NCBI RefSeq assembly: GCF_014466955.1
Contig: NZ_AP023396.1
Coordinates: 3,968,001 to 4,032,000, forward strand
Reading direction: 5' to 3'
Source of the DNA: Nocardia wallacei
GTDB taxonomy: Bacteria; Actinomycetota; Actinomycetes; Mycobacteriales; Mycobacteriaceae
DNA length: 64,000 bases
A model generated the notes under the pieces. It worked only from the letters and a program-made list of their open reading frames with translations, made no database searches and was not told where the DNA came from. A program made the translations under genes and the position numbers. Below, in pieces: positions 13,072-22,674 of the stretch. The stretch's first letter is position 1; every line of letters starts with the position of its first letter.

Positions 13072-14034
13072 ATGGCCGCACGCCCGGCAGGTTCGGTCCT
13101 CATCGTCACCGAGACCGACGATCTGCACGCCGACGCCATGACGGCCACGCTGCGAAAACACCACCAGCACACGCCGATCCGTCTCGACATGCGCGAATTC
13201 CCCAGGGTCGGCGGTAGTTTCCGGCTCGACCGGGCCGGTACCGCGCGTTCGCTGTCGCATGTGGTCGGCTTGGACGACGTGACCGCGGTGTGGTGGCGAC
13301 GGCCGCATCGGTGCGTCGTCCCCGGCGGTGTGCGCGACGCCGACGACGACTTCCGGCAGGCCGAATGCGACGGCTTCCTGCAGGGGCTGCTGTGGTCGAT
13401 TCCGGCGGTATGGGTCAACGATCCGGGCGCCGACCGCACCGCCACCCGCAAGATCGTGCAGTTGGAGACCGCGCGGCGGAGCGGTTTCGCCATCCCCGAG
13501 ACGCTGATCACCAACGACCCGGACGAGGCGCGCAGCTTCGTCGACTCCCGGCCGGGGCCGGTGGTGTACAAGCGCACCGGCACCGGCCGCACCGAGTTCG
13601 CCGAGACCCGCCTGGTGGCACCGGCGGATCTGGATCTGCTCGGCGGCATCCGCTCCGCGCCGACGACCTTCCAGGACTACATCGATGCCGACTGCGATCT
13701 GCGGGTGGTATGGATCGACGGCATCGAGTGGGCGGTGCGGATCGACTCGCAATCCGGTGTGGGACGGGTGGATTCGCGCCTGGACACCTCGGTGGACTTC
13801 GCCCCCGCCCGGCTGCCCGCGTCGGTGAGCAAGTCCCTCGCCACGCTGATGGGCGCGCTCGGACTGGCGTTCGGCGTGCTCGACATCCGGCTCGGCGTCG
13901 ACGGCGAGTACTACTTCCTGGAGGTGAATCCGCAGGGGCAGTTCGCCTATCTGGAGATCAAGACCGGGCTGCCCATCTTCGAGAGCCTCGCCAACTACCT
14001 GGTGCACGGTGACGCGGCGGTGGCCGACTACTGA
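13072..14034 (+). CDS. MvdD/TgmB-like ATP-grasp RiPP maturase
   Basis: 320 residues. The N terminus (VLIVTETDDLHADAMTATL, RLDMREFP) is the pre-ATP-grasp domain of the MvdD/TgmB group, whose members form omega-ester or omega-amide crosslinks in ribosomal peptides. The ATP-grasp core follows: KIVQLETARRSGFAIPETLITN, the Lys of VVYKRTGTGRTEF, FQDYIDADCDLRV, and the Mg site FLEVNPQGQFAYLE. Length equals the family norm (about 310-330). The ATG lies nine bases after the 158-residue gene, and its GAGG ribosome site overlaps that stop, so the two are translationally coupled. No methyltransferase, protease or exporter is adjacent. The family assignment is strong; the product is unknown. Confidence 0.85.
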   Translation: MAARPAGSVLIVTETDDLHADAMTATLRKHHQHTPIRLDMREFPRVGGSFRLDRAGTARSLSHVVGLDDVTAVWWRRPHRCVVPGGVRDADDDFRQAECDGFLQGLLWSIPAVWVNDPGADRTATRKIVQLETARRSGFAIPETLITNDPDEARSFVDSRPGPVVYKRTGTGRTEFAETRLVAPADLDLLGGIRSAPTTFQDYIDADCDLRVVWIDGIEWAVRIDSQSGVGRVDSRLDTSVDFAPARLPASVSKSLATLMGALGLAFGVLDIRLGVDGEYYFLEVNPQGQFAYLEIKTGLPIFESLANYLVHGDAAVADY

Positions 14035-14039
14035 CGCGC

Positions 14040-14543
14040 CTACCGGGCTTCCTCCTCGAGGCTGCCCAGCAGCACGCGCAGGATGCGGTCCAGATCGCGG
14101 CGGTCCTTCGCCGAAAGTACCGACAGCAAACGGGTTTCGTTCTCGCTGTGCGCGGTGACGACCTCGTCGACCAGTGCGCGGCCCGCCGCCGTCAGCGCGA
14201 CCCGCACCGCGCGGCGGTCCCCGGCGTCGGCGACGCGGCGCACCAGGCCCGCCGACTCCAGCCGGTCCAGCCGGCCGGTCATGCCCGCGCGGGACAGCAT
14301 CATGGTGTCGGCGAGCACCGAGGGGTTCAATTCGAACGGCTCGCCCGAACGACGCAGGGCCGCAAGCACATCGAACTCGCCGCGCTGCAGGCCGTGCTCG
14401 GTGAACACCGCCTCGATCGCCCGCTGGGCGACCAGCTGCAGGCGGCCCAGCCGGCCCACGATCGCCATCGCCTCCACCTCGAGGTCGGGCCGTTCCCGCC
14501 GCCACTGCGCCACGATCTCGTCGACCGCGTCTCGCTGCACCAT
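14040..14543 (-). CDS. MarR-family transcriptional regulator
   Basis: 167 residues. A winged helix-turn-helix is visible across about residues 50-115 (FDVLAALRRSGEPFELNPSV, LSRAGMTGRLDRLESAGLV, DRRAVRVALTAAG). MarR proteins are dimeric repressors released by small ligands. The start at 14543 is chosen because TAGAAT lies exactly seven bases before the ATG, the pattern of a leaderless message; an ATG at 14552 overlaps that box. The divergent cupin gene begins 72 bases away and a strong palindrome lies between them, so this regulator probably controls both itself and the cupin. Confidence 0.88.
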   Translation of the reverse strand: MVQRDAVDEIVAQWRRERPDLEVEAMAIVGRLGRLQLVAQRAIEAVFTEHGLQRGEFDVLAALRRSGEPFELNPSVLADTMMLSRAGMTGRLDRLESAGLVRRVADAGDRRAVRVALTAAGRALVDEVVTAHSENETRLLSVLSAKDRRDLDRILRVLLGSLEEEAR

Positions 14544-14550
14544 GGACAGC

Positions 14551-14556
14551 ATTCTA
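14551..14556 (-). promoter_or_regulatory. -10 box of a leaderless marR transcript
   Basis: On the minus strand TAGAAT is followed by seven bases and then the marR ATG. It lies beside the palindrome at 14568-14587, so a repressor bound there would cover the promoter. Confidence 0.5.
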
Positions 14557-14567
14557 TTCGCTGGGAT

Positions 14568-14587
14568 ATAGTTCGTCAGCGAACTAT
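14568..14587. promoter_or_regulatory. MarR operator between marR and the cupin gene
   Basis: Perfect inverted repeat with eight-base arms, ATAGTTCG and CGAACTAT, around a four-base centre. It lies in the 72-base divergent gap and next to the marR -10 box. Size and position are typical of MarR operators; binding by this protein is inferred. Confidence 0.6.
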
Positions 14588-14615
14588 TAATCACCGAACG
14601 ATATGGACGTCGGCC

Positions 14616-15119
14616 ATGCGCATCACCACGCCCCGGATCCCCGCCGCGATCCGCCACCCGCAGGACGCGGAGGTACACCGCACGGACGCGGTCACCATGC
14701 GGCTGCTCATCGACGCGGACGAGACCGGTGGCAGCCTGAGCAGTCTCGAGGTCACGCTGGCGACCGGCGCCGACGGGGCCGGGCCGCACTATCACACGCG
14801 CTCCGAGGAGCTGTTCTACGTGGCCGACGGGGAGCTGCAGGTACTCGCGGGCGAGGAGATCGTCACCGTCGGGGCGGGCGGCTCGCTCGTCGTGCCCCGG
14901 TTCATGCCGCACGCGTTCGGCGCCGCCCCCGGCGGCACCGCGCGGATCCTGATCGCACTCACCCCGGGCGTGCAGCGCTTCGAGTACTTCCGGATGCTCG
15001 AGCGGGTCGCCCACGGCGCGGCCACCCTCACCGACCTGGCGGCGGTGCAGGACGAGTACGACAACCACTTCGTCGACGCGCCGCGGTGGTGGGCCGAGCG
15101 CACCGCGAACCGGGCCTGA
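14616..15119 (+). CDS. Cupin-domain protein
   Basis: 167 residues, one cupin barrel (about residues 40-115). The metal-binding motif 1 is visible as HYHTRSEELFYVADGE and motif 2 as PRFMPHAFGA. Single-domain cupins of this kind include quercetin dioxygenase-like enzymes and small-molecule binding proteins; the sequence does not decide. The start is the ATG at 14616, where the conserved region begins soon after; no clear ribosome site is seen. The divergent MarR gene and the palindrome between them suggest ligand-induced expression. Confidence 0.83.
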   Translation: MRITTPRIPAAIRHPQDAEVHRTDAVTMRLLIDADETGGSLSSLEVTLATGADGAGPHYHTRSEELFYVADGELQVLAGEEIVTVGAGGSLVVPRFMPHAFGAAPGGTARILIALTPGVQRFEYFRMLERVAHGAATLTDLAAVQDEYDNHFVDAPRWWAERTANRA

Positions 15120-15131
15120 CCAGTTCCGCGG

Positions 15132-15551
15132 TTACGACGCGCCGGTCACCCCTCCGCAGGCGGTCTCGTGCACCGCACGCCATCGCAAACCGTTGCGGGC
15201 GTGCGGGTCTCGGTGCAGCATCGCCGTGGTGATGCGGTCGTCGGCATCGCCACCGCTGCGGTGCCGTTCCCGGAATCTGGTCAGCACGTAATCGTCGGTG
15301 ATGACGAGTAGTTCGATGTCGGTCACCTCGATCACCAAGCCCGGCGCGGTGTTTCGCGCCGCCGCGAGTCCTTCGAGCAGAGCCGCGCGCGCGATCACCG
15401 TGCCGGACACGGTCACCACAGACAGGTCGGGGTGCTGTTGGGCAGCGAAGCGGTCGAAGACCTCCGACGCCGCCTCGCTACCCAGCCAGCGACTCAGGTC
15501 CCCGTGCAACGCCTCGATCTCGCGCGCTACCGTCTCGTGCAGCGTGTCCAC
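15132..15551 (-). CDS. SnoaL/DUF4440-like small protein
   Basis: 139 residues from a GTG. Composition and pattern (SGTVIARAALLEGLAAARNTAPGLVIEV, DDYVLTRFRERHR, GLRWRAVHET) resemble the NTF2-like fold used by SnoaL and DUF4440 proteins, a cone-shaped barrel that binds or isomerises small molecules. There are no obvious catalytic residues to name a reaction. TAGCTT lies eight bases before the GTG, so the message may be leaderless. Its 3' end lies 12 bases from that of the cupin gene (convergent). The fold call is moderate; function unknown. Confidence 0.65.
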   Translation of the reverse strand: MDTLHETVAREIEALHGDLSRWLGSEAASEVFDRFAAQQHPDLSVVTVSGTVIARAALLEGLAAARNTAPGLVIEVTDIELLVITDDYVLTRFRERHRSGGDADDRITTAMLHRDPHARNGLRWRAVHETACGGVTGAS

Positions 15552-15584
15552 GAGACGACAAGCTACCCAACGAGTTCGGGGCGG

Positions 15585-15824
15585 TTACTTGCCGACCGTC
15601 TTACGCCGGTTCGCCCCACCCCGGCTGCGGAGTTGCACATGCGACTCCACCAGGACGTTGTGGATGAACCCGTACGAGCGGCCGGTCTCCCGGGCCAGTG
15701 AACGGATGCTCGCACCCGCCTCGTATTGCTTCTTGAGCTGGGTTTGCAGGCGGTCTCGCGACTTTCCGGTGACGCGCGTGCCCTTACCCAGCGTGGACTT
15801 CCCTTGTGCGGGCCTGTCACTCAT
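15585..15824 (-). CDS. Small actinobacterial helix-turn-helix protein
   Basis: 79 residues, very basic. The sequence STLGKGTRVTGKSRDRLQTQL then YEAGASIRSLARETGRSYGFIH, a helix-turn-helix of the Hin-resolvase/homeodomain-like kind, belongs to a small protein family widespread in Actinobacteria and annotated only as HTH-domain protein. GGAGG lies five bases before the ATG. It is 33 bases upstream of the SnoaL-like gene on the same strand and could be in one transcript with it. DNA binding is likely; targets unknown. Confidence 0.82.
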   Translation of the reverse strand: MSDRPAQGKSTLGKGTRVTGKSRDRLQTQLKKQYEAGASIRSLARETGRSYGFIHNVLVESHVQLRSRGGANRRKTVGK

Positions 15825-16006
15825 GGCTTCCTCCGGTCGCCCTGCAGCCTCACTCCAGGCTAGACATTCGGCAGTCGGTGATCAACGCCTCTTTGTGATT
15901 TAGCTCACCGATTTCGGTGGGAGTCCGGTCCGAGCGACGATTTTCCACCGCCGACGCCGTCCTCAGGTTCGACAACGAGTGCAGTACGAGCATCCAGGAG
16001 CACCCC

Positions 16007-16615
16007 ATGCGCAAGATCACGGCCGGTCTGTTCATCGCCCTCGACGGCGTCATCGAGGATCCGCAGGACTGGCATTTCCCCTACTACAACGACGAGATGG
16101 GCACTGCCGTCGACGCCCAGCTCGGCAACGCCGATACGCTGCTGCTGGGCCGCAAGACCTACGACAGCTTCGCCGGTGCCTGGCCGGAGCGGGAGGCCGG
16201 CGGTGCGGAGGACGCCGAATTCGCCCGCAAGCTCGGCGACGCCCGCAAGATCGTGGTGACCAGCCAGGACCTCACCTTCACCTGGCGCAATTCCGAGGTG
16301 CTGAAAGGCGATCTGATCGAGGCGGTCACGGCCCTGAAGCAGGAGTCCGGCGGCGACATCGGCATGAGCGGCTCGGTCTCGGTCGTCCGTCAACTGCTGA
16401 GCGCCGGATTGATCGACGAACTGCATCTCCTGGTCCACCCGATCGCCGTCCGTAAGGGCATGCGCCTGTTCGAGGAAGCCGACACCACCCTCCCCCTCAC
16501 CCTGCTGAGTTCCACCCCGTTCAAAACCGGTGTGGTACATCAGGTCTACGGTCCGGGCGAGCAGCTGGAGGGCGGCTACGAAGAGGCCAAACAGCATCTG
16601 CCCCAGGACAATTGA
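16007..16615 (+). CDS. Dihydrofolate reductase-like (RibD C-terminal) family protein
   Basis: 202 residues. It starts RKITAGLFIALDGVIEDPQDWHFP, the standard N terminus of the RibD-C/DHFR-like family, with LLGRKTYDSFAGAWP and a nucleotide-binding GSVSVVRQLLSAGLIDELHLLVHP near residues 120-145. These are NADPH-binding reductase-fold proteins; most have no known substrate. AGGAG lies six bases before the ATG at 16007, which rules out the longer in-frame extension to 15917. Its 3' end faces the ABC-F gene across a repeat-filled gap. Confidence 0.85.
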   Translation: MRKITAGLFIALDGVIEDPQDWHFPYYNDEMGTAVDAQLGNADTLLLGRKTYDSFAGAWPEREAGGAEDAEFARKLGDARKIVVTSQDLTFTWRNSEVLKGDLIEAVTALKQESGGDIGMSGSVSVVRQLLSAGLIDELHLLVHPIAVRKGMRLFEEADTTLPLTLLSSTPFKTGVVHQVYGPGEQLEGGYEEAKQHLPQDN

Positions 16616-16628
16616 GGGATGCGGTCAG

Positions 16629-16787
16629 CCTGAACCGCCCGCCAGGGCGGACGGTTCAGGCAATGGGGGAACCGCGGGCGGTCCAGGTAATAGGACTGCC
16701 ACCAGCGTCCGTCCACCGCCCCTCTCACCGCCTGAACCGCCCGCCAGAGCGGACGGTCCAGGCAATGGGGGAACCGCGCGCGGTCCA
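16629..16787. repeat. Direct repeat of 57 bases, two copies 102 bases apart
   Basis: Bases 16629-16685 and 16731-16787 match at 54 of 57 positions by eye. Each copy begins with an inverted repeat (CCTGAACCG ... CGGTTCAGG in copy one) that could act as a terminator for the convergent genes on either side. Confidence 0.8.
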
Positions 16788-16890
16788 CGAAATGGGGAAA
16801 CCGCGCGCGGTCCACGAAATGGGGCACCGCGGGCTGTCCAGGCAATGGGGGGCCGCGGGCGGTTCAGGCAATGGGGGCGCCGCGGGCGGT

Positions 16891-16895
<5 letters not shown>
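16764..16895. repeat. Tandem array of 26-27-base GC-rich units
   Basis: Five units begin AATGGGG at 16764, 16791, 16818, 16844 and 16870, with a sixth, isolated one at 16662. Each unit carries a self-complementary core of the CCGCGSGCGG kind followed by TCCAGG, TCCACG or TTCAGG. The last unit runs through the stop codon of the ABC-F gene. The array fills the gap between two convergent genes and may act as a set of transcription terminators. Confidence 0.75.
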
Positions 16896-18522
<1,627 letters not shown>

Positions 18523-18654
18523 AGATTTCTCCTCGGCGGGTTCGGCGGGTTTCGCGGGCAACGGCTCGAGTGTGCATGCGGACGGCACACAAGAACCACC
18601 GATTTTACCCATGCGAAGGATCGGTTGCCGTAACGTGCACCACCCCCCACCGGG

Positions 18655-18660
18655 TAACGT
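18655..18660 (+). promoter_or_regulatory. -10 box of a leaderless SDR transcript, inside a direct repeat
   Basis: TAACGT is followed by seven bases and the ATG at 18668. It is part of GTAACGTGC (18654-18662), which is repeated at 18630-18638, 24 bases upstream. The pair may be a regulator site overlapping the promoter. Confidence 0.4.
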
Positions 18661-18667
18661 GCGGTCC

Positions 18668-19429
18668 ATGAGCGATCTGAAGGGCAAGGGGGCGCTGGTC
18701 ACGGGGGCGAGCCGGGGCATCGGCAAGGCGGTCGCCGCCGAGCTGCTGGCTCGTGGCGCGAACGTGCTGATCACCGCGCGCAAGGCCGAACCGCTGGCCG
18801 AGACCGCCGCCGATCTGCGGGCACTGGGACATCCGGGCACGGTGGTGGCGCTGGCGGGCAATTCCGGTGACGCCGCGGCGCGCGCCCAGGCGGTGGCCGG
18901 TGTGGTGGCCGAGTTCGGATCGCTGGACATCCTGATCAACAACACCGGCATCAACCCGGTGTTCGGGTCGCTGATGGACGCCGACCTCGACGCGGTGCGC
19001 AAGATCTTCGACGTGAATGTCGTTGCGGCGCTGGGCTATGTGCAGGAGGCCTACCGAGCCTGGATGCGGGACAACGGCGGCGCGGTGGTCAACGTCGCCA
19101 GCGTCGCCGGGCTGCGGTCCAGCGGCGTCATCGCCGCGTACGGGGCGTCGAAGGCGGCGCTGATCCGCCTCACCGAGGAGCTGGCCTGGCAGCTCGGGCC
19201 GGGCATCCGGGTGAACGCGGTGGCGCCCGGCGTGGTGAAGACGAAGTTCGCCGACGCGCTGTACTCGGCGGACGAGGAAGCGGCCGCGCGGCCTTATCCG
19301 ATGAAGCGGCTCGGCACCCCCGAGGACGTGGCCGCGCTGATCGGATTCCTGGTGTCCGATCAGGCGAGCTGGATCACCGGCGAGGTCGTGCGGGTGGACG
19401 GCGGCCTGCTGGCGACCGGCGGGCTCTGA
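18668..19429 (+). CDS. Short-chain dehydrogenase/reductase (FabG-like)
   Basis: 253 residues. Classical SDR: cofactor site TGASRGIGKA near residues 12-21, NNTGIN (an NNAG variant), Ser of NVASVAG, catalytic YGASKAA near residue 158, and the C terminus ITGEVVRVDGG. Substrate cannot be read from sequence. The ATG at 18668 is preceded by TAACGT at seven bases, suggesting a leaderless message. It diverges from the ABC-F gene and precedes the lycopene cyclase-like gene by 76 bases on the same strand; a shared transcript is possible but a role in carotenoid metabolism is not evident. Confidence 0.88.
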   Translation: MSDLKGKGALVTGASRGIGKAVAAELLARGANVLITARKAEPLAETAADLRALGHPGTVVALAGNSGDAAARAQAVAGVVAEFGSLDILINNTGINPVFGSLMDADLDAVRKIFDVNVVAALGYVQEAYRAWMRDNGGAVVNVASVAGLRSSGVIAAYGASKAALIRLTEELAWQLGPGIRVNAVAPGVVKTKFADALYSADEEAAARPYPMKRLGTPEDVAALIGFLVSDQASWITGEVVRVDGGLLATGGL

Positions 19430-19505
19430 TCGGCTCGGACGGGCCGGTGCGCGGGATGCGCGGCGAATCGGCGCGTCGCGGCGGGTTCGGGGGCGTGCCG
19501 GAGTC

Positions 19506-20588
19506 GTGACCACGGACCTGATCGTCTGCGGGCTCGGGCCCGGCGGGCGGGCACTGGCGCATCGCGCCGTGGCGCGGGGGATGTCGGTGACGGTGGTGGA
19601 TCCCCGCCCGGAGCGGCGGTGGACGGCCACCTACGCGGCGTGGGCCGACGACATTCCGCAGTGGGTTCCCGCGCACACGATCGCGGCCACCGTGGCCCGG
19701 CCGGTGGCGTGGGGCACCCGGCGATTCGAGATCGACCGGCCGTACGCGGTGTTCGACGTCGCGGCACTGCAGGATTCGCTGGCACTCGGCGACGCCCGGG
19801 TGGTGGCGGACCGGGCCGCCGAGATCGTGCGGCCGCGCCGCGGGGCCGGGCGGGAGGCGGTGCGGCTGGCGTCGGGAGAGGTGCTGACCGCGTGGCGGAT
19901 CATCGATGCCCGGGGGGTCGGCCGCTCCCCGGCCTGGGCCGAGCAGACCGCCTACGGCGTCGTGGTCGCCCGCGAGCGGTGGGCCGAACCGCTGTTCATG
20001 GATTGGCGTCCCGATCACGGGGCGGGTATGGGCGAGCCGCCCTCGTTCCTCTACGCGATCCCCCTCGGTCCCGGCACCTGCCTGCTCGAGGAGACCTGCC
20101 TGGCCGGACGCCCCGCACTGAGCGGGGCCGAACTGCGCGAGCGGCTGCGCACCCGATTGCGCTGTCGCGGTATCGAACTCGACGGCAGTGAGCCGGTCGA
20201 GCACGTGCGCTTCCCGGTCCAGGGCGGGCGGCCCGGCCACCGCCGGTTCGGCGCCGCGGGTGCGCTGCTGCACCCCGCCACCGGATACAGCGTGGCGGCG
20301 TCGCTCGCGGCGGCGGACGCCGTGGCCGCGAGCGCCTCGATCTGGCCGCCCACCGCCCGCGCGGTCCATCGTCTGCGCACGGCCGGGCTGCGGGCCCTGC
20401 TCGCGCTGCCCCCGTCCGACGTGCCGCGCTTCTTCGACGCCTTCTTCGACCTGTCGCCCCGATGGCAGCGCGCCTATCTGTCCGGCCGCGCCGACCTCCC
20501 GGGCACCGCCGCCGCCATGGCCGCGCTGTTCGGCAAGCTGCCCTGGCGGCTGCGCCGCACCCTCGTCGCGGCCACCGTGGGACGTTGA
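19506..20588 (+). CDS. crtL: Lycopene cyclase (CrtL/CrtY-type flavoprotein)
   Basis: 360 residues from a GTG. An N-terminal dinucleotide-binding motif (LIVCGLGPGGRALAHRA, then VTVVDPRPERRW) is followed by TYAAWADDIPQWVP, RPYAVFDVAALQ, and the FLYAIPLGPGTCLLEETCLAGRP block typical of lycopene beta-cyclases. A GAAGALLHPATGYSV block occurs near residue 255. The enzyme cyclises the ends of lycopene to give beta-carotene or gamma-carotene. The other carotenoid genes (crtE, crtI, crtB) lie at 53.6-57.2 kb in the same window, so the pathway appears split. No clear ribosome site precedes the GTG. Other flavin cyclases or hydroxylases of the family are less likely. Confidence 0.82.
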   Translation: MTTDLIVCGLGPGGRALAHRAVARGMSVTVVDPRPERRWTATYAAWADDIPQWVPAHTIAATVARPVAWGTRRFEIDRPYAVFDVAALQDSLALGDARVVADRAAEIVRPRRGAGREAVRLASGEVLTAWRIIDARGVGRSPAWAEQTAYGVVVARERWAEPLFMDWRPDHGAGMGEPPSFLYAIPLGPGTCLLEETCLAGRPALSGAELRERLRTRLRCRGIELDGSEPVEHVRFPVQGGRPGHRRFGAAGALLHPATGYSVAASLAAADAVAASASIWPPTARAVHRLRTAGLRALLALPPSDVPRFFDAFFDLSPRWQRAYLSGRADLPGTAAAMAALFGKLPWRLRRTLVAATVGR

Positions 20589-20615
20589 GAAGGCTTGGCG
20601 CCCAAGGTTTCCCGA

Positions 20616-21353
20616 TCAGTGGCTGTCGATCACCAGGGCGGTGGTGTTGTCCGTGCCGCCCGCGCGCAGGGCGGTGTCCACCAGGGTTTCCGCGGCGGTG
20701 TCCGGGGTGGGGTGGGCGGCGAGGATCTCCTTGACCTGCGCGATGGTCAGCATCTTGTGCACGCCGTCGGTGCTCAGCAGCAGGCGGCCGGTGCTGGTGC
20801 CCGTGACGGCGCAGCCGATGTCGGTGGCCCGGACGGTGCGGACGGTCGTGTAGACCATGTGGTCGGCCCGGGCCGCGGGCTCGACTCCGCGGGTGCGCAG
20901 ATACTCGGCGACGGTGTGGTCGGTGGTGACCTGGTGCAGCACCCGGCCGTTCCACCGGTAGGCGCGGCAGTCGCCCACCCAGGCGATCTCGCAGCTGCCC
21001 GACGACCGGTCGTCGGGCAGCACCGCGACCACCAGCACGGCGTCGGCGCTCGGTTCGGGGAACTCGCGGAGCAGTTCCCGCTGCGCGGCAAGGATGCCCG
21101 ACTGCGGGCCGTGCGCGGCCGCCTCGCGGGCCACCGTCGTCGCGGCCGTGCGGGCGGCGCGGGCCGCCAGCAGATGATCACCCACGCCGTCGGCGACCAC
21201 GAAGGCGGTGTGGCCCGTCGCCGGGTCCGTGTGACCGGCCACCGCGTCCGCGTTGATCGAACGCCCGCCACGCCGGCTCACCGATTGTCCTGTGATACCC
21301 GTGAGCCGGATCAGCTCGCGGCGAGTAATGGCGGTGGTGGGTGCGTTGTCCAC
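20616..21353 (-). CDS. PP2C-type protein serine/threonine phosphatase
   Basis: 245 residues from a GTG that follows AGGAGG by seven bases. PP2C motifs are visible: SRRGGRSINADA, VVADGVGDH (metal-binding Asp), AWVGDCRAYRW, LLSTDGVHKML and GGTDNTTALVI near the C terminus. No membrane segment or extra domain is seen, so it is a small soluble phosphatase, unlike the membrane-bound PstP. It is convergent with crtL (27 bases apart) and diverges from the ECF sigma gene. Because of that neighbour it might act in sigma-factor signalling, but this is only positional. Confidence 0.85.
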   Translation of the reverse strand: MDNAPTTAITRRELIRLTGITGQSVSRRGGRSINADAVAGHTDPATGHTAFVVADGVGDHLLAARAARTAATTVAREAAAHGPQSGILAAQRELLREFPEPSADAVLVVAVLPDDRSSGSCEIAWVGDCRAYRWNGRVLHQVTTDHTVAEYLRTRGVEPAARADHMVYTTVRTVRATDIGCAVTGTSTGRLLLSTDGVHKMLTIAQVKEILAAHPTPDTAAETLVDTALRAGGTDNTTALVIDSH

Positions 21354-21769
21354 GGCCTGGCCTCCTCGGACTGGCCCGCGTGCGCTGTCGATCAGCACAA
21401 CTCGAGTAAACGCCGGCAATCCAAGAGTCAACCGTGCGCTCCCTGTGAAAGGGGGCACGAGTTGATCACGATTCGATAGCACCCGCGCCGACCAATCCGG
21501 TGCGGCGGCCGCTCCGACTCCCCTGTGTCAGCCCCTGGCGAAAGGATCGCGCACCCTACCCCGACCGTCATGACCAGTACCTTCCGCACCGGCCCCGGCC
21601 CGACCGCCGATCCTTCCCGGCCGCGGTGACACGGCGACGCACCCGCCGCGGGGCGTCCCTCGCTTCCCGGCGAAAAATTCTCGTCCGGGACCAATCCGGC
21701 GATGCTTCGGCGACGACTCCCTCTCTGTGAGGTCGTACGCATTGGCCGTCGGTCTGGAAGGACATTGAA
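21354..21769. other. Divergent intergenic region between the phosphatase and the sigma factor
   Basis: 416 bases without a convincing gene. The centre (about 21395-21480) is relatively AT-rich and the right part is GC-rich. Nothing I can assign beyond the ribosome sites at either end; ECF-type promoter elements for sigK may lie in the last 80 bases, but no clear match was found. Confidence 0.45.
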
Positions 21770-22375
21770 TTGGTCATCCGCGCCCGAGGTTCGGCGGGTA
21801 CCGTCTCGGCCGGCGAGGGCGCCGGCGCGGACGCGCCACTGCAAGCGCTGATCGAACGCGTTGCCGTGGGTGACGAGCAGGCCTTCGCCGATCTCTACGA
21901 CATCGTCTCCGGTCCCGTGCTGGGGATCGTCACCAGAATCCTGCGCGACCGCTCCCGGTCCGAGGAGGTGATGCAGGAGGTCCTGCTGGAGATCTGGCTC
22001 AAGGCGCCCAAGTTCTGCGAACAGCAGGGCAACGTGATGGCGTGGGCGGTGACGATGGCGCACCGGCGGGCCATCGATCGGGTTCGGCACGAACAGGCCT
22101 GTTCCGACCGCGAGGGTCGCATCGAACAGCTCGACGTGCGCCGCCCGGTCGACGAGGTCGTCGAGACGGCGCTGGCCCGCCTCGACGAGCAGCAGGTGCG
22201 CACCGCGCTGGACAAGCTGACCGAGCTGCAGCGGCAGTCCATCGTGCTCGCCTACTATGGCGGCTATACCTACCGCGAGGTCTCCCAGGTCCTCGGCACA
22301 CCGGTGGGAACGATCAAGACCAGGATGCGTGACGGTCTGATCCGGTTGCGTGAATATTTGGGAGCTCAACAGTGA
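21770..22375 (+). CDS. sigK: ECF RNA polymerase sigma factor, SigK-like
   Basis: 201 residues. Region 2 is visible as FADLYDIVSGPVLGIVTRIL, SEEVMQEVLLEIWLKAPKF and VMAWAVTMAHRRAIDRVRHEQ. Region 4 is LTELQRQSIVLAYYGGYTYRE followed by VLGTPVGTIKTRMRDGLIRLR. This pattern is that of the SigK/RskA group of ECF factors. The start is probably the TTG at 21770, preceded by AAGGAC; no better ATG or GTG lies near. The stop overlaps the GTG of the next gene, a zinc-binding anti-sigma protein (GTGA), so sigma and anti-sigma are translationally coupled as expected for RskA-regulated factors. Confidence 0.87.
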   Translation: MVIRARGSAGTVSAGEGAGADAPLQALIERVAVGDEQAFADLYDIVSGPVLGIVTRILRDRSRSEEVMQEVLLEIWLKAPKFCEQQGNVMAWAVTMAHRRAIDRVRHEQACSDREGRIEQLDVRRPVDEVVETALARLDEQQVRTALDKLTELQRQSIVLAYYGGYTYREVSQVLGTPVGTIKTRMRDGLIRLREYLGAQQ

Positions 22376-22674
22376 CTTGTCCGGCCGGGATGCACGATCT
22401 CACGGCACCCTATGTGCTCGATGCGCTACCGGACGAGGAACGCACCGCCTTCGAAGCGCATCTGCGCGAATGCCCGTGCTGCCGCCGGGAGATCGGCGAG
22501 CTGGGCGGCACCGTCGCCCGGCTCGCGGCCGCGTGGGCACAACCCCCGTCGGAGGAGCTGCGGGCGCGGGTGCTGCGGCGCATCGAGGCCACACCCCAGC
22601 AGCCGGTCGCCCGCCGGCCCGCTCACTCCGCGAGCCCGGTCAGCACCCGCGCCCGCAGGGCCGGATCGGGCTGA
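22372..22674 (+). CDS. Short anti-sigma-K (RskA N-terminal, ZAS) protein without membrane domain
   Basis: 100 residues from a GTG overlapping the sigK stop. It has the anti-sigma zinc motif (H...HLRECPCC) and the RskA-type start HDLTAPYVLDALPDEER. Full RskA proteins are near 230 residues with a membrane helix and an extracytoplasmic domain; here only the cytoplasmic sigma-binding part is present, followed by about 20 unrelated residues encoded opposite the next gene. It therefore looks truncated, with a 52-base tail overlapping a second copy of the same domain on the other strand. It may still bind SigK but cannot sense outside signals as RskA does. Confidence 0.78.
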   Translation: MTCPAGMHDLTAPYVLDALPDEERTAFEAHLRECPCCRREIGELGGTVARLAAAWAQPPSEELRARVLRRIEATPQQPVARRPAHSASPVSTRARRAGSG

